A stretch of DNA of 64,000 nt from Melastoma dodecandrum (GCA_029817715.1 JARUPY010000154.1:4305501-4369500); one strand, 5' to 3'. Positions 44,255 through 60,118 are shown, counted from the stretch's first letter. A program made the numbers and translations. Notes: generated by a model from the sequence alone, not told the origin.

Positions 44255-47200
44255 CCCTTTTTTTACAGTCCAAGGATGTGTTGCGATCGATCACGTTAAT
44301 TATTATTTCCAAGTACAGAACGAAAGAGGATCGCCAAAAAAAAAACAAAAAAACAAAAATTAAAAATATATGTATATATTATATATAAAAAATTTTATTT
44401 TAAAATTATAGTACTTGGACCTAGAATAACGAATACGGAAACCGATACCAAAACTTGTAAGTTGATTCTCGATCCAGTATTCTTTGGGTACATTTATGGA
44501 AAATATCCATCCTGAAACGTGATGACTACTATGCGAGGGAATTCGTCTTGTTTGCGGTGGAAGTATGTGGGATTGCCGGCAAACCCAAATAATACTACGT
44601 ATAGAATGATTATTGTTTTTACACACTTTTATTTAATATTATCTAATAGCAAATGGGTTTTACTAATTAAATCACATCACGTCGACAAGTATCAAAGAAA
44701 AATATAATTAAAAAATAAAAGAGTGATTACGATCGGGGTGAGTTTGAATCAGTCGATTTGACGCTTTTTTTCTTAAAGAATTAACGCTGGTTATGTCGAA
44801 AACGTGAAACGTTTGGTAGCCTTTTTGACTTGCCAACGGACGATCGTATGGTAAAGCCAATAAATAATCCACCCGTGTATGATTTTTAGTGAATCAACTT
44901 CTCAACATTCAATTCGGACCACTACAATATTCGATGTGAATTCGCTATTATTATTTTTATATAAAAAAAGGGTTTCTGCCCTAGACGTTAAAAAATGTAA
45001 GATTACAACAATTCTTCTTTAAAATATGTCAAACAGCCACCGTGGTAAAAGAAGAAAGAGGTCCATTGGATGAGTCGGTATAAAATTTTACGAAATATGG
45101 TCCTTAATTTTAAAATTTGTTTACTAATGTTTTAAAATCAGCTTTTCACAAATTTTGTACCTCAAGAAAATCGGCCTTTGTTACTAATATTATTAATGAA
45201 CTAAGCTCTTCATTGGATTAGATTTGGCCAGCCGGACACTTGTGAGCGAAGGAATATTCGGACAGAAGCCGCATCACTCGTGCAAAAAAAATAGTGACAA
45301 AACCTCACTCAGACACCTACGTCTCGTTGTCTAATTCCTTCACGCCATGAGCTTAGCTAAAACAATAAACAACAATCACAAGTTTGCTCGAAACCTTTCG
45401 CCCTTTTTTTATTTTCCTTTTTGGAGTAATAAATCCCCGGGGTTATGTACGACGTCATTAGCGTTTGTTTTATTTTATTTTTTTATACATGCATATTATA
45501 TTCCTTGAGTCCTCGCTACTTCAAAGAGCAACGTGAGTTTTTTCGAATAAAATCACTATTTCAAGTAGTCATTTTATAATGTTTGATCAAATCACATAAA
45601 ATTACTACTTAAAATAATGAATTCAATATAATAAAAAGGAAGTCGTTAATTTTAACTATCGAGTATCTTCTTTTTAAAAAATAAGCATAATTTTTTATTC
45701 CAATTTTATTACTTACTTATTTTTGGTAAAAAAAAAAGTTACAACTTCGAGCAACTTTTTCTTTTTTTCAAAAGTAAGGATAACTATTGAAATATTTTTT
45801 TTAACTTTATTTTGCCCTTTTTATTTAGTGATTTTCTTCTTAAAAAACCAACGTTAACTGTTGTAATTTGCGAATTATAAAACTGTTCGTAAAAAAAATT
45901 TTAGAATTAACTTTACCGACTAACATTCCTCTAGTATGTCTCATTCATAAAATCATTATTACCACGTAATCGCCTTGGTCGGGTTAATATGGTCGCGCAA
46001 AACACTACTCAAAATTCCACTTCTTGATTAAAACGTTGGCATGTTAAAATTTTCCGAATGCAAGTCTATCCCGATCTACTAATAACGTTAGAAAACAAAA
46101 AGTTTTGATTGTTCAGAGTCATCGTACCTAATAATAGGCAGATATGCTAAAAGGGTGTGCGTGTCGAATGCTGGTTGGGAGGACATTGCCACTTAGATTT
46201 GTCTGGAAGTTTCTGGATCATCCATCATTTGTCATAAAAACCCAAAACTCACGAACAAGAAGACTTTCTCAATCACGTCGGCTGGGGATACACGTGGGAA
46301 CTATAATCGTTGTTGCTTGTCGGGGAGGGGCAAAAATCAATGTCAATCACATCGTCCCATCTGTATCCTACATGGCCAAATAATCGGACACAATAAGATC
46401 CGTCTCCAAAGACAGATTTGGTTCGAGGAAAAGGCCCCAATAGAACCAACCTGTTGTTGGAGGGATCAATTGATCATCTTCATCTTCCTTCTTATCCTTT
46501 TTACTTTGAGAATCGGATCGACGTCATTCGCTCTGAGATTCAAGATTAGGTGGACTTTTTGGCTCATTCCTTGCATACGCGAATTTGAACTCATGACCCT
46601 TTAATAACATGTGAAAAGCATGTTGAAACCAAAAAAAAAAAAAAAATTGGTTCCAAGTCTCCACACAATATCTTATCTAAGACAATCTCATGGTTCGAAG
46701 AAATAAGGGAATATAGCCAATTAGAGGGATTATCATGGATTTAGTGATCATCTTTGATCTCTTCTTAAAAAATCGAGTAGACATATTTGACTCAGAGGTC
46801 CATTTTGTCATAATCAGTGATTTTAGACTTTTTGTCCATTTATGCGGAAGGAGCATCGCCGCCAGACATCTCCCGCCACCGCCTCAGTCCCGGAGACGAT
46901 GACAACAGGGACGCGTTTTCCATCACCCTTATTGCTCGAATCCGCCTTTTCTAAATCACGGGGTGAATTTGGAATGTCGATTTGATAATAATTAAAAAAA
47001 AAAGGGTTTTAAAGTTGTTTTTGCATTCTAGGAATCTGACCAGAAGACGGACTGTTTCGGCTGCCTACCCTGGAATTTGTGTTCGATCTGCACTATTTTG
47101 GGTGCGATTAACAGAAGTTCAGGACAAGACCCGAGGAAGCCAACTTTCGGAAAAATGCATGCCAATACCATACACCACGATTCATGCATGTGCCCACCAA

Positions 47201-47466
47201 AGTAAATAGGTGGGGGCTTTACAGATACAAAGAAACCTACCATGATTATGACATCAGCAAACACGCCGCCGATAACAATGTAATGACCTAACATGACCGA
47301 TACGATACGAAACGAACTAATGGTGGAAAATTGGGGATACTGGCCATCCTGCTTGCACTAAAAATAAGCAAGCAGCCAAAGAGAGGGGGGACGATCACAC
47401 CCTGATGGGTAAAAGATGGACCAGCTGACCGAGCCGGGCTTCTTTTCCGGTGGGTGTGGCGGGGAT
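44255..47466. other. Intergenic region, no gene recognised
   Basis: Very AT-rich, especially 44330-46000. Frames at 46144-46604 are short and show no family resemblance. Confidence 0.5.
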
Positions 47467-47574
47467 TCACTCGAGGATTAAGAGGAAGGGGAAAAGGAGA
47501 ATGTAGAGGATCTTGAAGCATGCGCAGGACAAGGACAGGAACACGACTCCGTACAGCAACATTGCAATCGCCAT
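47467..47574 (-). CDS. Possible 35-aa hydrophobic membrane peptide
   Basis: ATG at 47574 and stop TGA at 47469-47467 encode 35 residues starting MAIAMLLYGVVFLSLSC and ending FPFLLILE. Nearly the whole peptide is hydrophobic with one lysine near the middle, like a hairpin or single membrane-spanning peptide. It lies ~415 bp beyond the ABCG22-like stop on the same strand. I do not recognise a family, and an ORF this short may occur by chance. Support would be conservation of the peptide in relatives. Confidence 0.3.
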   Translation of the reverse strand: MAIAMLLYGVVFLSLSCACFKILYILLFPFLLILE

Positions 47575-47988
47575 TTGAAGAGACGAGGGGGTGGGGAGAA
47601 GGCTAGGGTAAGGAGGGAGGAAACGTTCTTTGCCCAAGTAGCTATTGTCTTAGCGAGAGCGATTTAGTATTGAAACTTCAAGTCGTTTCCCCTGCAGTTG
47701 TTGTGTGTCTCAATGTCTGGCAGCAACTTGTGAGGAGGTATCTGATCTCCCCCCCACCCCCCGTGATCTCTGTGGACAAGGCCAGACAATTGTCCAAAGT
47801 TTAAATGATGGTTCGGGAGCATAGGACGAGGGACGTCCACTGCTTGGTTTTGGAAAGTATAATTGTACTAAAATAGTTTTGATATTTTAGCTCTTTAGCT
47901 CTGTGATAGAGCATTTGGAAAATAAACATCGCATTGAGTCGGCCTTCTGGGTCGTGTTGCGGAAAAAGAACGGGCCGCGGTCTTCTCT
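47575..47988. other. Flank between the small ORF and the ABCG22-like gene
   Basis: About 410 bp containing the ABCG22-like 3' untranslated region; no gene seen. Confidence 0.5.
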
Positions 47989-50900
47989 TCATGACCCTGA
48001 TTTCATCCTCCTCAGTGAGATGTATGCCAGGAGGCGATACCCGACGACCATGATCACCAGAGCAGTCACCTCCCTACAGCCGTTGTCCACCATCCCCACG
48101 TTTATCCTCTCCGCGGCCTCCCCGAACTGTATCTTCAGGAGGAGCTTGTACGTGTGGTAGTTGAACGAGAGGTATCGGATCCACGACACAAAAGCCGGGA
48201 CTCTCTGCCATCCGGAAGACGACAGAGAACGTCGTAATCAGGAACGGAGCTAGTTTTATCCGGAAATGAAATTAGTTTTCTTACCTGGACGAAGAATCCC
48301 CCCGCAAGCATGAAAGTCATTACGGTTACAGAGGCTAGGGTTGTGGCCTTCTTCAAGTCCATTAGAGTCGCACCTATGGCCAGCCCGAGGCCCTGATCAT
48401 TACCAAGGACGAAACCAACTCTAAGGAATCGGGATGATCCAAGGCACGATCACTGACACTGGGTTTTCATACCTGAGCAGCAACGATGCACAAGAAGACA
48501 GCGAGCAGAGTGAGGAAGAAGCAAGAGGCTTCCAATCTCAGGCCTGCCATGAAGTACACGATGAGGAGGAAAAGAACGGGGAGCAGGAGGTCCAGCGGTA
48601 GATCACTCGTGGTCCTGGCAACGAAGTAAGCACTTAGCCTGTACATGTCGGCCGCTCGTTCCTTGCTGAGCATGGCTCGCTCTTGAGGGAAGGTGAAGAT
48701 GGCGGTGAACACTGGGAAGAATCCCCAGAACACGGCTATGAAGAATATCAAACCTGCCTGAAAATGCATCCGCCAAAGAAGAGAGTCAGTACATGTCCGT
48801 GACCTCGGAAATTCGACCTGGAATGAAATGCACGGTTACCTGATCCTGAAGACCTTTGACCGTCTTGCTGTCAGATTGCCACCAGAGAAGGCCGAGAATA
48901 ACGGCGGTTGCTACAACTTGTGTGATCCTTAACCAGCTGAAGTACTCGTGCCTTCGCTCCTTGATCCCTCTGCAGAACAGGATCGAATACTGTTCCCACC
49001 AGCTCGCTCCCCACTGCCTCTTTGGCAACGCAACCTTTGACTTGAGCGCTTCGTCAACCGGGATCTGTTCCAGGATCTTCTTCTTCTCGCTTTCGGCAAC
49101 TCGGGTTTCATATGCCTCAACGAGATACTGCACAGGACAGAGATACGAAACACAATCAGGCGAAAAACCATACCAAGCTGTTTTGGTCGAAGGGCAAATA
49201 ACAATTCCATTACGTCATGGACATCCTGCGGAGACAGCTTCCCATTCTGAGCATGACTCGAGTGATTTTCCATCTGAACTCTGTCTTCCAACTCCGAAGG
49301 AACGGAGATGTCATTGATGTTCCCATTTGCAAGGTCCAGCAAGAACTCTGCCGGGTTCATCGCTATCAGTGGAGAACATCCGATGGAAGAAAAGTATACC
49401 ATCACTTCCGAAGCTTGGCCGAAGTAGATCAAGCTCCCTTTTCCTAGCAGGATCAATTTGTCAAACTTGTGAAATAGTCTGCTCGACGGCTGATGTATCG
49501 TCGTAACCACTGTCTTTCCAGCCTACCGTTAGAATAAAGAACTTTAATCAATAAGCCCAGGAACAACGAGAGCTGATTACAATTGATTGCTCGAACATAG
49601 ACATGAATTACCGCCGCGATGTCCTGTAGCATCTGAACGATCCTCAGTGCTGTTGTGGAGTCCAACCCGGAAGTCGGTCCATCTAGAAACAGAAGAGACG
49701 GGTTGATTAGGATCTCATTGCCAATGCATACCCTCTTCCTCTCCCCACCGGACACTCCCCGGACGAACGATCCACCTATCATCGTGTCCTGGCACCTGCC
49801 CAAGCCACGGACATCACATGATCTACTAAACGCGAGAAAAACAGACGAACGGCAAAAAAACCATTCATTGCGTTACCTCTCTAATCCCAAGTCGTAAATA
49901 ACATCCAATGCTCTCTTTGCCTTCTGATCCTTTGACAGTGTCTTAGGAAGCCGAAGCAGTGCGGAGTAAGTCAACGTCTCCTTCACAGTTAGGTGAGGGA
50001 ACAGGATGTCGTCCTGAGTCACGAACCCAATCCTGCTCTTCAGGAACTTGGAGTAAGTCTGATCATTGTAAGTTATTGATCCCCCAGTGATGGATGACTT
50101 CCCCTGCAACCTCCCACCGAGCACGCTCAGAAGGGTAGTCTTCCCGCTCCCTGAAGGGCCCATCAGTGCGAGGACTTCCCCTGGATTCACCGCTCCTGTG
50201 ATCCCATTCAAGATGTCCTTCTCTTTCTCCTGGCTTGGTGTCAGCCCTTTCAGGACAACCTTATACGTTATGTCGGTGAACTGCGACAAAATCAAACAAA
50301 GCAAACCATAAGTCTCTCCAATCCTATGGATCGAAAGTTCAGACAATCTGTCACTCTTCAAGCATTGCAGACTAATCCTGTTCGACTTTTGCTTTATTCC
50401 GCACAAACAATAGGACAAGATTCTAAACAAGACTAGAGAACCTGCATTCGTAGTAAGCTGTCTTCGGCCCTGTTAGCCTAAACCTCCGCCAGCCCCGCGC
50501 ATCAGAAAAAGCGTATAACAGGAAAGTAGCGGGAAACCCGAGCCAGTCCTCGCTCTACCGATTTAGCTAGAGTCGGACTGACCTCCGGCGGCAAGACGCG
50601 TAACGAGAAAAATTAAACAAAATCCTGGGGCGGCTGCCATTAGTTCGTCTCCACAAACAAGGGAGGATGGTCGATCACCTTCAGGTAAATCGGCAAGGTC
50701 GGCTCCGCCCTGAACTTCGGCTCTTGCATCCCTGCTTCTAGATCCTCAGCTGCGGAAAGACATCAAGACGAGAGAACCGGGATTAATCTCGCGCAATGGT
50801 CACGCAATGATCACTGTATCCATGTCTCTAATGGGCTGTTTATGCCATGTACACAACGTTACGAGGGGAGATGTACCTGACCATCAGTGGGCTAGTGACA

Positions 50901-51741
50901 TACCAATTGATTAGTTATTACTATTATTGACTTGTGTCTTAGACCATGTTTTTGCCACTAAAAAGGAATAAAAGGTGGACAAAACTTCCAGAAAAACACC
51001 AACAAGCGAGTGATTTTCGATGCTACTTGAAAAGGGACAAAATGTAGATGCACCCTTTCGTCACGGGGAACTATTCAAAGCCCACTTTACTGGAACCCTC
51101 CAACATTTCATAGCCACACATGCACGCACCATACAATCCATCTAGCTTCTTTTTTTTTACCAAAACACTCGATTAACTTTAACTCATTATATATCTGTGT
51201 GTTCATATTTTTTCCTAAGTCATTGCATGGAACTCAAACAGGAATTAATCATAAAGGTAGTGACAGTAATAGTGACAATGGAGATGAGGACGATGATGAC
51301 GGTGTGATCAAAGAGAGGCTTACGGATCTCGTCGTCGCTGAACGGCTTGGAGTCGTCGACTTCCTCATGTGGGACGGTGAACCCCGTGAATGAGAACGAG
51401 AGCCCCAGGCTCGCGCTCGACGCCCTGCTTAGCGCCGCCCCGCTACCCACGTCATCCTGCAGGCTCAACGACAGCTGCGCGCTCCTCGACTTCCTGATGT
51501 GAGTGTTCTTCCCCCCGCCTCCGCCGCTCCCTCCTGCTCTGCCGGGGGACGCCGCCATCAGATGGCTCCTGCTCGACTTCCTCGATAAGGTCCCCGTCCC
51601 TCCTCCTCCACCTCCCCCTCCGTTGTCCGCCATGGCTTCGCTCGAGGACGGCTGAGACTTGAATGCCGCAGAGATCGCCTCCACCAGTTGATCGGATATC
51701 GTCCTCGCCAGTCCAGAGGGGGACGAACCCGTCTTCTCCAT
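47989..51741 (-). CDS. ABCG22-like: Half-size ABC transporter, ABCG22 type
   Basis: Nine exons on the minus strand (51741-51324, 50749-50679, 50280-49877, 49795-49612, 49522-49214, 49127-48840, 48757-48473, 48392-48285, 48204-47989) join to 760 aa. The Ser/Gly-rich N-terminus has the ABCG22-specific [13 protein letters not shown] and [15 protein letters not shown] motifs. The nucleotide-binding domain follows: Walker A GPSGSGKT (204-211), Q-loop FVTQDD, signature VSGGERKR (312-319), Walker B LLFLD (332-336) and H-loop TTIHQPS. The C-terminal half is the ABC2 membrane domain with [24 protein letters not shown]. Arabidopsis ABCG22 acts at the plasma membrane in stomatal water control. Oddity: the glutamate after Walker B is glycine (Gly337; [10 protein letters not shown] rather than LDEPTSGLDS), predicted to cripple ATP hydrolysis. 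All exons are otherwise intact. Confidence 0.94.
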
Positions 51742-54700
51742 GGCTTTTAGTTCGGTTTCCCGTGCGTATTAATGCGAGTAACCCCCACGGTGCAGATTTA
51801 TAGATCTGTTTCGGTTATGAAAACGGCACATAGGAACATGATCAAAACCAAAACCCAGGATCATTGAACATCCAAAAAGAACAAGCAAAAAAAAACAAGG
51901 AAATGGGAAGACTGGAGGATCGCCATAGTACCTCGTCTTGTCGGACTAACACAATGTTTGTTCCTGACTCTCCACGCTAGTTTTGTTATTTTTTGTTTTT
52001 CCGAGGATGTAAGAAGGAGTTTTGTCGGAGTGAAACAGTTCTTTCAGCTCCCTCTCCCATAATTGCGGGATGCACTGTGCCTCTTTTTTATATTGGGAGT
52101 ATTAAATGAGGATCAGTGTATTCTTTTTCGGTTGTTGGTGATAAACTACTCCAATTACCCTCGTCGTTATTGAAAAATACACGTGATTATGACGCGTTGG
52201 ATGATTGAGCTGAGTGTCACGTACGTCAGTTATGATTAACAAAATAATTTAACTCGATCGATAGCAAAAATTGGCAACAAGTAATTTCTAGGCATGTTTT
52301 GTTCAGGTGCGACGGCAAGGCTGCGATGTCATTTAATTTGACAGTACGCTGGAAACGCCATTATTCTTTTGAACTCGAAGGCCATTAATTGTGATCAAAG
52401 TGAAGTCAGAAGGAGTCCTAGTATTACCACAAACTGAAGAAATCGTACTCTACATTTTTTTTTTTAATTCATCTCGTGAATTTCGAGGGGATTGATGTTG
52501 AGACACGTTGGATGCCCTCCACCACTAAATGAGTCAATTCAATCACACAAAGAAGAGAAAAAATGAGGCTTTTAACATTAATTGTAAGGGAGAATGGAGA
52601 CACTTAGCTTTATTTGAGTGGATGATGTGTTGATGCCGTCCATCATCCATGGTGGAATGGTGAGGTTGAGACATTTTATCATGGCATCCCCCTCACACCC
52701 ACACCCACACCCCCACCCACCTCTTCCTCCTCCTCCTCCTCCTCCTCCTTTTCACATTCCACATTTGCATCGTCAATTCAAAATCCCTCATTCCAGACGA
52801 GAAAAGAAAAATACAGAATGAAAAGCTTGTTTATCTGTTGTGGCGTCTAGAACACATTTAAACAAACATCTAAGTGACCTAATAAATGAACCAAAAGTTC
52901 ATGATGGTGGTAAGATTATCAGCTAAACGATTAGAAAAAGTACCAGAGAAAAAATAAATACATAAATAGCGACAACCTTTTCTTTTTCTTATCAAAAGCA
53001 AGTTGTGAGGTTGTCATCTTCTCTGCCTCTCTATCCTTTTTGGGGGGTTGCCCTACCTTGCAGGGAACTTCGATTGCCCCCATCTTCCTCTTCCTTTTTG
53101 TTATTAAATTTTTGTTCTTTTGCAAGTTTGGATTCCGTAAATGAAAAGAAAAAACAGGTGCTTATGCATTTCGAAGGTTGTGATTGTAATACTTAAGGGT
53201 TGTTTTTTTATATATAATTTTGTTTTAACGAGTGCGTGCTGCAAATATCCGTTTACGTAATCCTCGATGGACGTCCTTTCTCCCCCAGCTGGCTCGAACA
53301 CTCATGTTGTTCGATCATCTCATCTCCCTTCCCCCTTCGGTTTTGGAGTTTAATGCTTTGATGCCTAGTTCGGGATATGCTTGTCCCGTTTTCATTACCC
53401 GTCCGGTCTCTATCCGTTCGTAAAATAATTTCGTCCTTGCGATATTATCATCTCGTGCGGAGAAAAAAAAACATATATAGGAGGAGGGTATGGCGTAAGA
53501 TGGATCGTCGTGTTTACGTCACGGATGAAACCTAGGCGATTCGAATTTGCGGTGTACGCAGTTATGGGAATCCTCAGCATGCATGATTTCGTCACGAAAG
53601 AGAAAAGTATAGAACCCTGCGAATACGGGAGCCGTGTGGTTTCCTTCGGTCCGTGATGAATTGTGCTAGTGATGAATACTTAAATTGTTCGGAGCGCTTG
53701 GAGACCCTAGGACCCCATCGATGACAACTGATCTGGGGCCTCAGGGCAATACGGAATCTGTTGCCAAAAATGGTTAGGGATGCAAGGTATCCACAACGTT
53801 TGATCTGAATACACGAACCGAAGGACTTCCAGGAAGATGTGGATGACCTTTCAGTTCACTTTCATGCCCGCGACGTCAGACGGCAGAAGGAGCTGCAGAT
53901 TTCAAGCATTGTGGTTAGGCAGGATGGAATGTTTGTGGATTAGAGACATCGGACGGATACATAGTAGTGAAGGAAGGTATCAACGTTCGCTAATGGAGAA
54001 AGTCACACACGATGTTGGGTTTGTTAAAGGTAAGATCTCGATCATTGGTATAGTTCACGGATGAAACCAAACGAATATCTAGGGTTATCAGGACATTGTT
54101 AGTGTCCTTGTCTTTGCATCTGTCTGTCTGTCTGATCAGAAGCTGGGACTTCAACACTGAGGTGGGACAAAAGGGGCGGTGCCCTGTGAGCTAGGGCACT
54201 TGGTCACGTGATAGGGACGTGAACCGCGGACAATCGCAGAAGAAATAAGAAAAGATTGGGCAGCCCGCCAGCGACCACGACCTCGGCCTTCCCTATCGTT
54301 TACTCGTATATATCTGTATCTGGAGCGTTGCTGGTCTTTTCTCCGGCCTAGCGCTGTCTGCTGGGTACACCACGTGTGCGTACGCGGTGCCCTCTCGTAT
54401 CCATTGCCGCACCTGCCTCGACTCGTGCTGCCCCATAATCTTCCGTCCCGCGTGAATACCAGCCGTCCTTCATTTTTGGTTCTTCCTTCGGTTGAAGGTA
54501 CAATAAAATAAAAAAGGCATTAATTTTCTTTCTTTAACTAGGGGAAAAACAATGTATATTAATGAATTAATAGAAAAAGATTAAAAATTCTTATAATTTC
54601 AGAGTCGGGTTAATAAATAAAAGAAGGAGGGGGCGGGGTTGTTAAGAAAAGCAAGGATGAGAGATGATTAATCATGCCAAGTTTTGGCCGAAGGTTGTCT

Positions 54701-55457
54701 CGAAAACAACTTCTAACAAGAAAAGGTGTAGACATTTCATAGATAGAAAACATTTGGCCATGTGCACACGCAGAAGAAAAAAATGATTAGGTTGTCGACA
54801 AGGAGCTGAAAGAAGGAGGTGAAAGCAATCAATCAGAGGAAGAGGACAAATTTCTCCTTTCCTGGGATGTCTGTTTCGAAACTAAATGGGTAGGCAAATA
54901 AAACTGCAGAGGAGGAGGAGGAGGAGGACTGCGGATATCTTGTTTTGTCTGGAAAGTTCAAAGAAAATGACCGGTTTCTGCGTTTTCTGTGGCAGTCAGT
55001 AGTCATGGCCAAAGTTCTAACTGTTAGGTGAAGTTGTCATGCCCCGCCAATCACTCTTTTCTCACCACACCCCCTTTTTCTCTGATTGCAAAAGATCTTG
55101 GAAATATCAACCCTGTTTGTTACAAGTGACATGCAAGAAAACTGTTCTTAATCTTCTGCAGGACGCCAAAGAAGAAGTATGCCATGAGTAAGAACAGAAT
55201 CCAATATATGCACAAGAAGATGGAAACTTTTTTTTTTTTTTACTACACAACCCAATACCTGAATCCCTCCTCCCTCTACCAACTCCCTGGTTCCTTTCGT
55301 CTCTTCGTAACACACCCGTTTGCTTTGTCTCGTGTTGATTCAGTCGCGGCAACCCGGGTTAACAAGGATCGATCTCGGCTGTCGCTCGACGTTCCATCTA
55401 AAATATATGCATGGCTCCTACTACTACTCCCAGATGTCAGGGGAGACGTAACAAGAT
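51742..55457. other. Intergenic region, no gene recognised
   Basis: Promoter side of the ABCG22-like gene on the left and 3' flank of the kinase gene on the right. Contains CACACCC-type (about 52694-52720) and TCC (about 52722-52749) simple repeats. Frames at 53837-54064 and nearby lack resemblance to known proteins. Confidence 0.5.
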
Positions 55458-57745
<2,288 letters not shown>

Positions 57746-58922
57746 CAATGTTAACCCGTGTCCCGTCAATCTCTTCCTAATGCCTGGAACAACATTTTCC
57801 TCGAAAATGTCCAATTGAGGCTCGAGCTACCCCCTGTAGTCTAAATCTCGCGAACGACGCCTCCCCGAGTAATCAAAACCTAATGCCGCCAACCCTTCCG
57901 GTGAATTGCTGTCTTCAACCCCTGAACCATAATTTTGACGTTTTGGAACAAAGTCATAGAATCGTCCCCGAATGTATCTGCTCCTCCATTAACCGAACCA
58001 AGAAAACCCTGTCATCCAAAAACATACAACCATCAGACATTGTCGCCTCCTACTGGAACAGGGCAATGGAAAACCGAAAAAGGACACTCCTCCCATCGTG
58101 AAAAACCATGACCATGGCCTTCAAACAATCGAACAGGCATCTCGGTATCGAAACATGCAGAGAATCATCGTCATCCTTCACATTACGAACAATTTCTCCA
58201 TATCTCACCAACAAAAGAATGGGAAACGCAGGAGGGTTTGGCTACCGAAACAGGGAATCGACCGATCTATCGAACATCGGAAGGAGAAAACTGGGAGACG
58301 TGGACGATGTGATCGTATGAGTTTGTTGACGGGAACGAACGAACACAACGCCTCTTGCGCTTGAACCACAATGTATTACTATTTTCCCTTCCTTCCTTTC
58401 CTTTCTATTCCTTTCACTACGTTGTCCGTTGCCTTCAGGCACACTGTAATAATAATCATCATCATTAAAACCTTATTACATGACGTGGCAGCTTTTGCTG
58501 AACGCCACGTGTCCCTACTAGAGTTTGTTCATAGTAAAATGTACGGTTTAATGATTGCATATTTGCGCATACATATTTAGCAAAGGACACAACTTCGTCC
58601 TAACTAATTTAATCAATGTAATGTAATGATAGATCTCTGGGATTACTACAAACTGAAGCAGGTATACAATAATCAAACATGGTCCCTAAGGCCACAGGAA
58701 GAAAGAACCTATGCTGCAGCCTAACGACAACTTTTTAACAAATCCCGGTCGCTGCTCGCCGAGTGGCGGCATGCAATCCGATAAATGAGTAGACTACGAG
58801 AATACTCCACGGCAATGAATCTACGGTCTGTAATTAGACAAGATGGTTGTAAGGTATAAGAGGTCGAGCCATTCTGATATGAAACTTGCAGCAGCCGGTG
58901 GGAGCTTGAGAGGGAACGAAAA
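57746..58922. other. Upstream region of the kinase gene and intergenic DNA
   Basis: Presumed 5' leader and promoter of the CPK1-like gene and the 3' side of the DUF593 gene. No additional gene, and no clear TATA box, seen. Confidence 0.5.
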
Positions 58923-59039
58923 TCACAGTTGTGTTCGTGTCAAGTATCTTCGTCGCCTGTTCCGAGGTTTATTGTCTAAAAGTAGCAACAGCCCCGCCCT
59001 GCCAGGTGATGTGCCAAACATGTACATGAAAATAGGCCG
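58923..59039 (-). other. Detached C-terminal tail of the DUF593 gene
   Basis: A minus-strand frame ends with MFGTSPGRAGLLLLLDNKPR and a YLTRTQL stop, closely resembling the conserved last ~35 residues of plant DUF593 myosin-binding proteins. The upstream exon (59206-59156) stops before this tail, so it is either reached by an alternative splice I could not place or is no longer translated. Confidence 0.5.
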
Positions 59040-59813
59040 CCCGGGTAGTTTGTCTCGCAAAGGAATTCCAGCAGCTATTCGAATTCTTGATGATGAATGC
59101 AGAAGATTGGACAAATGGGACTTCAACTATTAACTGCCGAGAATGGAAGATCCACTTAGTTGGGACGGCGGCCCTTCCTCCTGAAAAATGGTACATAAAT
59201 CACCCACTGCACAGACAAGTGCTGTTCTTAGCATTGTGGTAGTTCATAATGAGCGGCAGGTCATGTCCCAGAAAGGTCAAAGACAATGCTGCAAAAGTTA
59301 CCTTGAACAGGCCGAAGAAACCTCCAAAGAAAGATTGTTGTTTCACAAACAGTTTCGTTCTATGTGGCGACATGTCTTCACACAAATGTTGGGCGATTTC
59401 TTTAATCAACAGCATTTGGGCTTTATCGGTCTGCATAGAGATGATTGCCAGCTTCAGGGATTCACGGTCAGCTTCCAGTGCTTGCAACCGCATGTAGAGC
59501 TTCGCAATATCAGGATCCGCATTCCCTGTAACATTTCCATTTACCATGTCAAACTCGTGATAAGGATGGCTTGGAGCTTGGAACATGCAGTCCTGTAAAT
59601 TATATCGTTACCTGGTTGAACCGAGTCGATAATACAAGTCCTAGTGTCGCTAGCATCATCATCGGCATCAGGAGTATTGTTGTGCTTCTGATAATTAATA
59701 TTATCGGGTACTGATGCATCAAAGCCACATCCATGTCTCGGAGAATCAAAAGGCATATCCAATGCTCTTTCTTTGCCCAACATCGAAAGTGTGCCTAAAC
59801 TATCGCCGGAGTA

Positions 59814-59821
59814 CTCCCGAC
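59814..59821 (+). repeat. hAT target-site duplication, left copy
   Basis: CTCCCGAC directly before the left end AATGGTAGTCAAAAT; the identical octamer follows the right end at 63930-63937. An 8-bp duplication is the hAT hallmark. Confidence 0.92.
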
Positions 59822-59945
59822 AATGGTAGTCAAAATCGAGATCCTACGCGGGATCGGAAATGAGTGGTGAAATCGTAACTCGTGGGATCGTATGTAAAAT
59901 CGAAAGAGTTTACAAAATTGTAATTCGAACAACACAAAAACACAC
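59822..59945. repeat. Left end and subterminal repeats of the hAT element
   Basis: The terminal repeat is followed by repeated GGATCG, GTAAAATCG and CGTAACTCG motifs, related to those near the right end (63765-63929). Such subterminal motifs commonly serve as transposase binding sites in hAT elements. Confidence 0.6.
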
Positions 59946-60118
59946 ATTGTAACAAATAACAAATCACATTAAGAACTCAAAGAACATAAAGAAATAAGTA
60001 TTTAATCATAAAAAAGTGCATAACAAAATGTAAAGTCACGAGATAAATAATATGCTCCCAAACAAAACACACCATAAAAGTCCTCTAAAGTGACAAGTCT
60101 TAAAAGCATAACAAAAAT

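Noticed and set aside
46144..46604. Overlapping plus-strand frames
   Set aside because: Short, AT-rich flanks, no recognisable product and no splice partners.
50545..50600. Reverse-strand TAGCTAAATCGGTAGAGC resembling a tRNA D-arm
   Set aside because: No anticodon stem or GGTTCGA-type T-arm follows at tRNA spacing; it lies in an intron of the ABCG22-like gene.
53837..54064. 75-codon frame between ABCG22-like and kinase genes
   Set aside because: No similarity to a known family and no supporting signals.
57746..57814. Longer kinase start 23 codons upstream
   Set aside because: The MGNSC start at 57745 gives the myristoylation/palmitoylation N-terminus typical of CPK1-type kinases; the extension would bury it.
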